Source: Chloroflexi bacterium TSY (GTDB lineage: Bacteria; Chloroflexota; Anaerolineae; Caldilineales; Caldilineaceae). Taken from it: a DNA stretch of 45,184 nt. Each line of letters starts with the position of its first letter. Within the stretch, counting starts at the first letter, position 1. Below are positions 27,301-35,050 of this stretch, one piece after another. The notes under the pieces are model-generated. The model saw nothing but the letters and a program-made list of their open reading frames with translations. It had not been told where the DNA came from and did not search any database. The stretch covers positions 1 through 45,184 of the forward strand of contig JAHBNG010000123.1 in assembly GCA_019217005.1 (NCBI GenBank). Direction: 5' to 3'. A program made the position numbers and the translations under genes.

Positions 27301-30300
27301 TTTGACTGCCGCAGCTTGCTCGTCTGCCCCTCGGGCGCCACTATTGCGCTGTGCATGCCAAGTTGGCAGATATTCATCACTTGGCAGACGACGAAAGAAG
27401 TCGCCAACGTCTACATCGGTGACTGGGTCAAGCAGCACCGTATCGTTGACATCCCAGATCTCCTGCCGCCACGGGTCAAAGAGGATCTTTTCCCAGGTGT
27501 GGTTGGGATGCAGGGTGGCAATGGCGCGGCCGATTGGATCGTAAAAGATGGTAGGGCTGACGCCAACAGCATGACCAAAGCGGAAGCTATGCGTATCGTC
27601 AAAGAATGGCTCGTACTGGCGGACAGGATGGCCCTTGTTGTTAAAGATGGTCCAGCCACTGCCGACCCAACGTGGATCGACCTCAGGACCACCCTCCTCC
27701 ACTGCGCCTGCTTCGGCCTGCACTTTGCTCTGAATGACGCGGTCAAAGCCGTCCGAGTAGGCCAGGCTGACCTGAACGTTTGTTTCTTCCCCAGCTTGCA
27801 AATCGCTGACGTGGGTTTCGCGCGCGATGGTGGCAGAACAGGGCGGCGGATCTGCACCGAGACGTTGAAAGCGCGTCTCGTCGTAAATAATGCGGCTGGT
27901 CGCCGTGCCGAGCAGTTGGCGGGCTAGCAGACCGCGTGGATCGGCAAAAAAGGCATCGATTTGCGACTGAGTTAATTGAGACGTGAAGCCTGTTAGAGAA
28001 TCTCCCAAATTTTGACTCTCTTTCCCCATCACAGCGGCGCCCGTCACCATACCTAGTGCGTCAAATACAACTTGGCTGCGGTTGCCGTTGGGGTCGGTTA
28101 ATTGGTCAGCCTCCAAAACGCGATAGTCGTTGCGAACACCAACTACGTTGTCAAGAGGGTCGCTGCTCTGCTCTGGTAACAGATCGTGCCGATCATAGGA
28201 AAGGGTTGTGGTTGCGGCAAACGGATCGCGGAAGCGCAAGGGCATGTAGAAATGCTGCCGGGCATAAGTCAATTCGCTGGCGGCATCATCGTTCGCGTCA
28301 GGCGATAGGAAGACCCGTCCAGATGGAATCCACCAGTTGGCGTCTACTTGATTGTTTGGATCAGGAGTATGAACGTAGCCACCCTCAACAAAAATCGCGT
28401 CGGTTACGCGATTGCCAAAGACGAGATTGGCGTGGTCGGGCGTCAACGCCAGTTGGTAGCTTTCACCAGGCAGCGCAAGTGACTGGAGCGTTCCGAGGGA
28501 TAGCAGCGTTTGTGGATCGTTTTGCGATAAGCCCAGATCATCGGGGCGATAGAGAATGCGAATATGCTCGACGAGTCGCTTTTGCAGCGTATTGGGTGTG
28601 GGTGTTTCATGGTAGGCAATTGTGGCTGCATTTTGCGCTGCGGCGTCGAGTTCGGTGAATGAATAGCGATGATTGGCACCCAACGCGGCAAGACCGGTTA
28701 ATTCATAGGCACGATTTTCACTCACGACGGGTGTGCGATAGGCGTCATCGTCATTAATGGTGTTGGTGTAATGGGATTCGGTACAGGTGAGCAAGGTTTG
28801 GGCCTGCTTGGCCTGATCCGACGGCGTCAGATCTCCATCTGCTTGGCGACGGCCATAGCCAATCGATGCCGCACGCAATACGTTGCCATACTCATCAACT
28901 TCGAGGATCGCGCTGTGGCTGATCCGTGGATCAGCTGGATTGCGCTCGTAGTGATAGCGCGTGGTCTCACGTGGATGGGTGAAGAAGACCGCGTACGGAT
29001 TCGAACGATGCGGTTGCACAAATTCGACGGTAAAGTTCTGTTCGGTAACGATGTAAGGATGGTTTTCTTGATCGCTCCCATCGAGCGCATAGACTTCTTG
29101 GCGCAGCATCGAGCCTTTCAGCGCCCGTACGGCTTCCTGTTTGGCGTAGACTGAAAGGATTTCATCGGGCAACAGGGTGTCTGACAGCAGTCGGTTCCTA
29201 AATTGTTCATCGGTCAGGCCGGGTTCACGGTAATATTCGTGGGCAAATTGCTGAGAAATCCGTTCGCTATCCATATAGACGCCCGTGTGATACCAACTTC
29301 TAGTGAGCACAGGCGGGATGTGGGAGGCTGCATCAAGGTTCTCTACTGCTGGAAAGGCAGCATTCTGATTGAGCGTTGCAAATTCTTCCGTGTCCAGCTG
29401 ATCCACGCGTCCGAAACCACGAAACTCTCGCTCTTTGCCATCAAAGTAACCGTGATGGTAGCTGTAACGACTGACAAAGCGATTGCGGCTGATGTGGTCA
29501 AAGGTCTCTACTGCTTCGACTACGTGAACGGGGAAGGGCTGATGCGTGATCCAAGGTGTTCCGGTGGCCTGATCCGCCAGGTAAAATTGGGTTGAAGGCG
29601 TGTAATGAATAACTGTCTCTGCCCCGAGGTTATTGCGCGAGCGAATTAGCAGATGGGGCTTGGTGCTGTTCATCAGGTCGACATAACGCAATTGACGACC
29701 CTGATCCCCCGGCAGCGGCGATGACCAAACGAGACACGCCGTGCCGTTGCCCAGTAGGTCCGTCACCTGCACATCGATGAGGTTGTCCATGTTGGGGAAG
29801 TGAGGCAGCACATCACGGTCGCTCCAGCCATTGCCCGCCTGATTGTAGTAAAGACGGACGTTGCCTCGCCCCAAATAGATAATGTCAGTAATGCCCGAAC
29901 CATCGACGTCGGCCAGCCGGATGCGGCTCTGGTGAAAGAGGTCAGGTGTATCAAACCAGGGGGCATTGTCCATGGTGACTTTCGGACCAAAGCGACCATA
30001 GCCAAGACTTGGCCAGTAGCAGACCTCGCCATTGCGGATGCGTACGAGATCGGTCAACCCATCACCGCTCATGTCCGCAAGATAGATCGATTGTGTGCCG
30101 TCATCGAGAATTAGGCGTGGCCCGATCTCTTCATCCCTCGGTGGGCGAACCACTTCGCTTGGCCCAAATCCCTCTTCGGCCAATGATGGATACCAAGTAA
30201 AGACGTCGTCTTCCGTCATGAGGAGATCTGCGTGACCGTCGCCAGTTAAATCCACAAAACGCAGGTTGGGATCGTCCCAATCCACATTCGGTAGGGTCAC

Positions 30301-31380
30301 AAAGCGCTGAAAGGGTGCCCATGTTTGGTCTAGCGTCCGTTCATAGAATCCTGGGGTTGTGCTGTTGAACATCGCTAGGTCCAGTTGCCCGTCGCCAGCC
30401 AGGTCGAGTAGTTGCTGTTGTCCACTGTCGAGCGCAGCCAGGGAGGGCTTTTCGATTAGTGCTGTTAGTGGCCCAAAGTTGCCATTTCCCAGATTCGGTT
30501 TGTAGTACCACGTGTCGGCCTGCTCGGTTAGAATTCCGGACACCCCTTCGCCATCCAGATCGACAAACCGATAAGGAGAACTTAGACCAATGGGTAGATT
30601 TGCCAGGCTTTCACTATCAATCTCCCGCACTCGAAGCACCTCGGCATCACCAAGTTGTACGCCGTTCTGAAGCGGCACTTGACTGTATTCTAATTCGACT
30701 GGTGGAAACGAACGACAGAGAAAGCGGTCACTTGTCTCATCATGTATATAACCAGATTGAGTGGCCGTCGTTAAGTAAGTGAGGATTGTTCCTTCGTCAT
30801 AACTAAATTCGGTTGAACGGACCAGATAGTTATCCAGCCCCAATTCTGCGGGGAAATGGTGGATCATCAGCACATGCTGGCAAAGACGATAGGTCCGCAC
30901 CTCGAATCCTGAACGGTAGCTGGAAAACGAATCGGCGCGAGCGGGCCATGAATTTGTTTCACCCAAAGAGACTCGCACAAACTGTCGCTGCTCTGCATCC
31001 AGCGGCAGTCGAACAAGATGACCTTCACCATAATCGAAGACGACCTCAAACATCCAGTCTGTGCGGAGCGCCAGATCTTCATTGGGTTGGCGAGGCATGC
31101 GATTGCCGTACTGAATCCGCTTCAGATAGCGATTGGCGGTGCGGGATTGGTCGGTTCGGTTGCGCTCGTGGACCTGAGATAGATTGACATTGGTCGAATC
31201 CTCTGCTTTGTACTCGTAAAGAATCGCGTTGCCTTTATCATCGTAGCTCTCGCAAAGCAACCAACGGAAGATGCGTTGCGGGTCCTCCAGATCTGTAATG
31301 CGACTGTCCGCTGTTTTGCCATATAGAGAGGTGACGTTTTCACGAGTAATCGAACGCCAGTGGATATCACCGTTGTCCAA
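24394..31380 (-). CDS. Tc toxin B-C fusion (SpvB-TcB/Rhs), main part after in-frame UGA
   Basis: With the segment at 31426-31935 this forms one 2513-codon gene broken by a single UGA (31426-31428) in the same frame. It holds the remainder of the SpvB domain, FG-GAP/VCBS-like repeats (FVDLTGDGHADLLM, YLADMSGDGLTDLVRI, LADVDGSGITDIIYL), the TcB middle domains, then Rhs/YD repeats closing in RYTGKERDEESGFYYHGARY, GRWTRPDP and LNNPLIAKDPTG. TcB and TcC are therefore fused into a single cocoon protein, with the last ~310 residues as the variable payload. That tail has a hydrophobic stretch (PAWFVPVVVYLGY), a Lys/Glu/Thr-rich linker and a basic C-terminus ending GVTIPKK, with no nuclease motif I recognise. 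The nominal start here is only a TTG with no ribosome binding site. Confidence 0.88.
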   Translation of the reverse strand: MDNGDIHWRSITRENVTSLYGKTADSRITDLEDPQRIFRWLLCESYDDKGNAILYEYKAEDSTNVNLSQVHERNRTDQSRTANRYLKRIQYGNRMPRQPNEDLALRTDWMFEVVFDYGEGHLVRLPLDAEQRQFVRVSLGETNSWPARADSFSSYRSGFEVRTYRLCQHVLMIHHFPAELGLDNYLVRSTEFSYDEGTILTYLTTATQSGYIHDETSDRFLCRSFPPVELEYSQVPLQNGVQLGDAEVLRVREIDSESLANLPIGLSSPYRFVDLDGEGVSGILTEQADTWYYKPNLGNGNFGPLTALIEKPSLAALDSGQQQLLDLAGDGQLDLAMFNSTTPGFYERTLDQTWAPFQRFVTLPNVDWDDPNLRFVDLTGDGHADLLMTEDDVFTWYPSLAEEGFGPSEVVRPPRDEEIGPRLILDDGTQSIYLADMSGDGLTDLVRIRNGEVCYWPSLGYGRFGPKVTMDNAPWFDTPDLFHQSRIRLADVDGSGITDIIYLGRGNVRLYYNQAGNGWSDRDVLPHFPNMDNLIDVQVTDLLGNGTACLVWSSPLPGDQGRQLRYVDLMNSTKPHLLIRSRNNLGAETVIHYTPSTQFYLADQATGTPWITHQPFPVHVVEAVETFDHISRNRFVSRYSYHHGYFDGKEREFRGFGRVDQLDTEEFATLNQNAAFPAVENLDAASHIPPVLTRSWYHTGVYMDSERISQQFAHEYYREPGLTDEQFRNRLLSDTLLPDEILSVYAKQEAVRALKGSMLRQEVYALDGSDQENHPYIVTEQNFTVEFVQPHRSNPYAVFFTHPRETTRYHYERNPADPRISHSAILEVDEYGNVLRAASIGYGRRQADGDLTPSDQAKQAQTLLTCTESHYTNTINDDDAYRTPVVSENRAYELTGLAALGANHRYSFTELDAAAQNAATIAYHETPTPNTLQKRLVEHIRILYRPDDLGLSQNDPQTLLSLGTLQSLALPGESYQLALTPDHANLVFGNRVTDAIFVEGGYVHTPDPNNQVDANWWIPSGRVFLSPDANDDAASELTYARQHFYMPLRFRDPFAATTTLSYDRHDLLPEQSSDPLDNVVGVRNDYRVLEADQLTDPNGNRSQVVFDALGMVTGAAVMGKESQNLGDSLTGFTSQLTQSQIDAFFADPRGLLARQLLGTATSRIIYDETRFQRLGADPPPCSATIARETHVSDLQAGEETNVQVSLAYSDGFDRVIQSKVQAEAGAVEEGGPEVDPRWVGSGWTIFNNKGHPVRQYEPFFDDTHSFRFGHAVGVSPTIFYDPIGRAIATLHPNHTWEKILFDPWRQEIWDVNDTVLLDPVTDVDVGDFFRRLPSDEYLPTWHAQRNSGARGADEQAAAVKAAAHAGTPTIAHLDSLGRTVLSIANNGGNEQFTTRTEFDIEDKQLAVSDALDREVMDYMLHNNSQRVTGYDMVGNLLFQHSMDAGTRHMLLNVVGNPLRRWNERGHTLRPVYDTLQRPTDLFVADVNGERLVQRTVYGEAQGNAQNHRGQIFQQFDGAGVITHDVYDFKENPLRSTRQFATNYRDIPDWSNNPTLNTESFINQMTYDALNRPVTLTTPDNSVIHPRYNEANLLETVEANLRGAATVTQFVNNIDYDSRGQRRRIEYGNGVVTEYTYDPHIFRLTRLRTTRGVAVLQDLHYIYDPVGNITSVRDDAQQAFYFNNAVVEPRTDYVYDALYRLTEATGREHIGQVAQPQISWNDQFRTGLPHPHNGAAMRHYREEYIYDGVGNILELIHSANNGNWTRAFNFNETSSLDTNSVNNRLTQTTISGAVEAYTYDVHGNMTSMPHLPQMDWDYADQLQQVDLGGGGTAFYQYDATGQRVRKVIERQNGTRTSERLYLGDFETYREFNGAGNTVTLERETLHAMDDQQRIVLVETRTQGNDGSPSQLLRYHLSNHLGSVILELDGGGQIISYEEYYPYGATAYQAVRSQVQVPSKRYRYTGKERDEESGFYYHGARYYAPWLGRWTRPDPLYLKDATNVYLYALNNPLIAKDPTGGPAWFVPVVVYLGYKALTSGGETAVEAGIAKATGDKDFSIIGTFAKNMVVNSTIGIIPGSTEAKIGVKAAIYGGKLTLRTTGDAALDTALGKGDFSDNLVKSGLGNVGGDAAGVLLKKGGDKIVEKLKGSSKAASDAVDDAAGELTKKNAKEITEETSKEASETATEKATKRVDSDQISGVPSFDKQKTLANPGEMQEAVRQLEGGFKSHLKDRPTLPLTHKLTELQQRGLKENIRNVLKVVDKRLGKGENASDVAKTLKTQLKNPRFRFLDQVPDAKQALLDSVGKFDDDLAQQLLKVLSEHGVTIPKK

Positions 31381-31425
31381 TCTGGTCCAGCGTTCGATGC
31401 GGGAAAAGGATCCTTCAATCCGTGG

Positions 31426-31935
31426 TCAGTAGCGTTCGATTTGATAATCAATGCCGTCGACAGTTCGCTCGATCCGATGCCGAGTCCAGTCTCCACCATT
31501 CTCCTCCAGCTGTGGCACAAGGTCCTCTGCTCCAGAAAGAATAAAGATATCTGACTCTTCGCCATCTCTGTAGCGCGGCAAGCCTTTGTCGGTTTTGCGG
31601 GTAATGTTGGGAATGGAAAGAGCCCAGCCCAAGCCAAACGGTCCATTGCCCCCATTGGAGTCGTAGGTTAGCACCAATTGCGGACCAAAGTCGTTTCGTG
31701 CTGGCGAGGTAGCAATCGGAATCGTCATCGAGCCAGAGCCAGTCGCTGGATTGACTTGGAATTTCTCGTCGATGCCACGAATCGCACCACCGCCGGTGGG
31801 TAGTTGAATGGCGGGTGCTGTCGCAAAAGAGGATTGGTCCTGTTGTGGCGTGTTTGAACCCGCGGTCTGACTTGATCCAGACGCTGGATTAGATGGTTCG
31901 CTTTGAAAATCGGAAGAAGGTTGTTGTTGGTTCAC
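31426..31935 (-). pseudogene. SpvB-domain N-terminus of the Tc B-C fusion, cut by UGA
   Basis: 169 codons from a GTG at 31935 (AAAGGA seven bases upstream) encode a Ser/Gln-rich leader, then the start of the SpvB/TcB domain (GIDEKFQVNPATGSGSMTIP, FGPQLVLTYDSNGGNGPFGL). After QIERY a UGA intervenes, and the same frame continues PRIEGSFSRIERWT. Homologues typically have Arg or a similar residue at this point, so a CGA to UGA change is the simple explanation. Without readthrough the complex would lack its B subunit entry domain. The context gives no hint of selenocysteine. Confidence 0.8.
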
Positions 31936-32171
31936 GAAGCGATCCTTTACGAGATAGCTGGTATAGGCGAAAAGCGGTACCGTGGCGAATTGTGCCTAGA
32001 TTCCAACGGGAATCAGCGCGAAAAAATGTGACGTCTCACAGAGGCGAATTGTATGCTACTATAAACGCTGGATAAACCGTCTTTCTTTCAGAAACCGCAC
32101 CCCTCTTTTGGACGTAGAGTTTTTTCACAGCTACAATTGGCATGGTTCAGCGTGATTTTGTGGAAATCAAA

Positions 32172-32236
32172 GATAGTGTGTCAATAGGGACCGCTTAGTC
32201 AGAGATCTGCTTCATTTACACACTTTGTGGTACATA
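32172..32236. repeat. Inverted repeat with ACACACTTTG end, copy 1
   Basis: AGTGTGTCAATAGGGACC begins and CATTTACACACTTTGTGG ends a ~65-bp unit with short complementary ends (AGTGTGT/ACACACT). The same unit, diverged in its middle, is at 38850-38915. It lies 30 bp upstream of the selenoprotein gene and may contribute regulatory sequence. The rest of 31936-32263, between two divergent genes, must hold their promoters, but I cannot place them firmly. Confidence 0.5.
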
Positions 32237-32263
32237 CTCATCAAATGGAGGTTAAAATAGGGA

Positions 32264-32857
32264 ATGGCTCAAACTATCACAACGCGAGAAGATGCGTATG
32301 CTTGGATGGAACAACACAAGCCACTGACCCCAAAGGTTGGTGACTTGGCTCCCGATTTTGAACTCTTCGACGTTGCCGGCAAAGACTCAATTCGCCTCTC
32401 CAGTTTGCAAGGCAAAACCCCTGTGGCACTGGTTTTTGGTAGCTTTACCTGACCGCCCTTTGTGAACGAGGCCGTGAGCCTTCGTGAGCTTTATGCAGCA
32501 TACAGTCAATATGTCCAATTTCTCATGATTTATATTCGCGAGGCGCACCCAATCGATGGCTGGGATGTCGGTAGCAAATACCGCACTCGTGATCCGGTAA
32601 CCATTGAGGAGCGGCGCAAGGCCGCAAACGATTGCGAAACCGCACTCCAATATGGGATCAAAACCTATGTTGACGAAATGCACGACCCGGTGATGATGGC
32701 CTATGTTGCTTGGCCAGAACGGCTGTACCTGGTGGATATTGAGGGACACATTGCCTACGCGGGAAAACCTGGTCCGTGGGGGTTTAGCCCTGCGGAGTTG
32801 AAGGTGGCGATCGAGGAAGTGTTAATCGTCACTGGTAAGGCTATTCCAGAAAATTAA
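32264..32857 (+). CDS. Iodothyronine deiodinase-like selenoprotein (UGA at codon 63 read as Sec)
   Basis: The frame runs 62 codons to a UGA at 32450-32452 and continues open in the same frame for 134 more, giving 197 residues. The thioredoxin-fold core reads VALVFGSFT-U-PPF, then FLMIYIREAHPIDGW (86-100), and late GIKTYVDEMHDPV and AWPERLYLVD. FGSxTUPPF followed by YIxEAHxxDGW is the active-site signature of deiodinases, where U is the catalytic selenocysteine and the His (here H95) is also conserved. It has no N-terminal membrane anchor, unlike animal enzymes, so it should be cytosolic. Its bacterial role is probably a peroxiredoxin- or dehalogenase-like redox reaction; the substrate is unknown. 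The start ATG has GGAGG 15 bases and AGGG 3 bases upstream. A SECIS-like hairpin follows the UGA. The alternative is a nonsense mutation, which I consider unlikely. Confidence 0.88.
32467..32484 (+). promoter_or_regulatory. Putative bacterial SECIS hairpin
   Basis: Fifteen bases after the UGA, CGAGGC (32467-32472) pairs with GCCTTCG (32478-32484) with one bulged U, leaving the apical loop CGUGA about 23 bases past the UGA. Bacterial SECIS elements lie at this distance inside the coding region and present G/U in the apical loop to SelB. The stem is short, so this is supportive rather than decisive. Confidence 0.5.
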
Positions 32858-33165
32858 GTAAAGTCTGGAAAGTCTTTAGAAATAAAATTACGCTTTTTAG
32901 TCGAGTGGACCCACGATTCTAATTCTAAATACTTTTCAGGTTTCACTTTATTACACTGTCAACTAAGTTTTTCGATGTTTTCCTTGCACCTTTGCGCTAA
33001 AGTGAGCAAGACCTTCCCGGACACGCTTAGTCAGTAAGAGAGATACCAAATAGGCGCGTTGAAAAGAGTCGGAAAAAATCAACAATTCCGACTTTATGTA
33101 AACTTGGGTATTGAGCTGGTAGCAAGTAGACATAAGAGAGAAATCAAAGGCAATCAAGAAAAAAA

Positions 33166-33264
33166 CAGTAGCAGCAAAAGTCGGGTACAAATTTTTCATG
33201 CAAACAGAGGGCTGCTCTAGGATTTCACCCTTATGGTCATTTTGTACCGACTTTGCCGTAGCTG
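33166..33264. repeat. 99-bp MITE, second copy, inside IS110
   Basis: Begins CAGTAGCAGCAAAAGTCGGG and ends GCCGTAGCTG; nearly identical to 7453-7556 apart from a few missing bases in the right arm. Again bounded by A-runs (33159-33165 and 33265-33273), consistent with insertion into an A-tract with an A-only duplication. Confidence 0.85.
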
Positions 33265-33282
33265 AAAAAAAAAGCAGAAAAA

Positions 33283-34508
33283 CTAAGCTTGTGGTCGACG
33301 ACGGATAGTTCGTTGACGAATGTGGAAAGATTCGTCATAGGTGGTTCGGTCTTGCCACATTTTCCAAAGAATGGCCAGCCAGCGGTTGGCTAAAGCCCGA
33401 TAAGAGCGACTGACCGAGTGGCCCTTTGACGAGCTTGTGTAAAGTAAGCCGAAGCCAGCGAGATTGCTGGCGCGAAGAACGAGCCAGTTGCTGAGAAAAG
33501 TAACGAAACTCTTTATCACAAGAGCGGCGAAAGTGGACCAAGTGGACTTTGCCACTTTGGTTGGTAACGGGAGCCGTGCCAGCTAAAGTCTGGACCATGC
33601 TGGAATGGGGGAAGCGGCGGCGATCTTCGCCAAATTTGACCAGCAAAGAGGGAGCCAAGAGCTCTCCTGCGCCCGGCAGGAAGCAAAATGGGGTGATCCT
33701 CGTGTTGCAGAAAAGAGAGTTCAACTGTTGGAGTGTTGCTTGCTTGGAGTTGAGGGTATGGAGCAAGAGTCGGGCAAGTTGCTGGGCTTGAACTTGACAA
33801 GCTTGGGCAACACCGGAGCTGAACGGGGATGTTGTGTGGTCAAGGCATCAAAACAGGTGAGCCATTTGGAGGGCTGATTATGTTTATGTTGCTTGAGAAA
33901 GACCTGAAATTCATCATAGGTTGCTTTTCTGCTGCTTGCGGCGACGGATAAGCCAGAATCAGATGAGCTGCAATGGGCGATGGCCAACTAAAGACATTGA
34001 GCAAAGCGGGATGGTATCTGAGCAAACAACTACGCAAGCGATTGGAGACAGCAACCGTTTCTTTGCGCCAAAACTCGGTCATGCTCACCACGATGCGCAT
34101 TTGCTGGAGTAATTCACTCCCTGGATGCCAAGGATAGAATCGGTGAACATCTGTTCTGACCAGTTCAGCTATCGTATATGCATCACTTTCATCAGTGCGA
34201 GCACCGCTCTGATTGTACCTCGCCCGACTTGCTTTGACCACGTTCGGTGGGAGGACATATAGATTTGTATACCCAGCATCCCATAAGTAGTCAATTATCA
34301 GATTATGTGCTGTCTCTAATCCGATTCGACATTTTTCATGGCCGATATCCATCGTTTCTCGCCACTTTTCTAGTTGCTTAAAGCCATCCACACTATGTTC
34401 TATTGTCATGTAGTTAATTCGACGACCGTTTTCATCCGTTATCATTACATCATGTTTTGTTTCACTCCAGTCTATTCCTATGAATATCTGCATTTTTGAC
34501 CTCCTCAT
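33283..34508 (-). pseudogene. IS110 transposase, multiply frameshifted
   Basis: The first 175 or so residues are intact (FIGIDWSETKHDV, GLETAHNLIIDYLW, DESDAYTIAELVRTD), including D, E and DxxD of the catalytic core. After LAYPSP the frame shifts to KATYDEFQVFLKQHKHNQ, then to LPGAGELLAPSLLVKFGED and LAGTAPVTNQSGKVHLVHF, and again to ALANRWLAILWKMWQD. At least three frameshifts separate recognisable blocks. The likely start is the second ATG (34493), which has GAGGAGG upstream. Confidence 0.88.
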
Positions 34509-34509
34509 T

Positions 34510-34735
34510 CACTTGAGGATTGCCTTTGGTCATTTTTTTCGGACGCTCTTTTCCGTTTTCCTATTATGGCATTCGAGATGCTACACGCTTTCGACGGTTC
34601 TAGGCGTCGGCTTGGTGGACGGTCCGGGAAGGGCGGTCGCACCGCGGGAAGAGGGCGGTCCTTTTTACCAAGCCGGAGTTCGATTCCGAGTGACAGCTTC
34701 TCTCTTTCTGTCTCTCTCATTCTAACTCCTTTCCT
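34510..34735 (-). ncRNA. Putative bridge RNA of degenerate IS110
   Basis: Read on the minus strand, this leader repeats the architecture seen at 1095-1270. There is a 9-bp stem CGGCTTGGT with ACCAAGCCG (34667-34675 and 34608-34616), a GACG/CGTC hairpin (34593-34608) and a GCAT/ATGC hairpin (34569-34581). The stems are preserved though their bases differ from the intact copy, while loop sequences AAAAGGACC and GCGACCGCCCTTCCC are the same. The RNA may still be functional although the transposase is not. Confidence 0.6.
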
Positions 34736-34884
34736 ATATTATCTAATAGGTAGAGGGCAAGAGCTGTCGGGCATTCGAGACGATTTCTGCCCTCTTCCGG
34801 GAAGGTCGGCTCTGTCCAACTGCTTCGGATTGAGAAGAGGCTTTTATGGCAAAAAATGTCGTAGTATTTAGGTTACGTTGTACT

Positions 34885-34990
34885 TATGTGAAGCCAATAC
34901 GGCACGGATTTACACGGATGTTCACGAAGTGGGCGTTTCGCGAACACAGATTAAATCCCGGAAATCTTAGAAATCCGTGTCCAAATACTT
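34885..34990. repeat. CACGGAT-type intergenic palindrome
   Basis: CACGGATTTACACGGATG is followed by GAACACAGATT and then AAATCCGTGTCC, forming nested imperfect inverted repeats of the same CACAGAT/CACGGAT family as 36885-36948. A separate 8-bp inverted repeat AGAGGGCA/TGCCCTCT spans 34752-34794. No gene is visible from 34750 to 35050. Confidence 0.5.
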
Positions 34991-35050
34991 TCTTGGGTTT
35001 CCTTAGAGCAGGAAGAATCAAGGAAATCCCGTTGAGTCTGTGGATTGGTC

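Larger units (their letters stand above)
33011..34749 (-). mobile_element. Degenerate IS110-family element with a nested MITE
   Basis: The third IS110 copy in the window. The right end is marked by the inverted CGTGTCCGGGAAG motif at 33012-33024, and the left end by CCTTTCCTATATTATCTAATAGG near 34727-34749. The transposase is frameshifted. A 99-bp MITE lies in its 3' non-coding part. The indel-rich copy at 1-1037 belongs to the same subtype, while the intact element at 1070-2660 is a cousin at roughly 60-70 percent protein identity. Confidence 0.8.

Noticed and set aside
27265..27927. 220-codon plus-strand ORF and similar long ORFs opposite the Tc genes
   Set aside because: They are shadows on the opposite strand of the long toxin genes, whose own frames contain recognisable domains.
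31426..31428. In-frame UGA in the Tc B-C fusion read as selenocysteine
   Set aside because: The residue is not in a redox motif and no Cys would be expected there; no convincing SECIS follows. A CGA to UGA mutation or a sequencing error is simpler.
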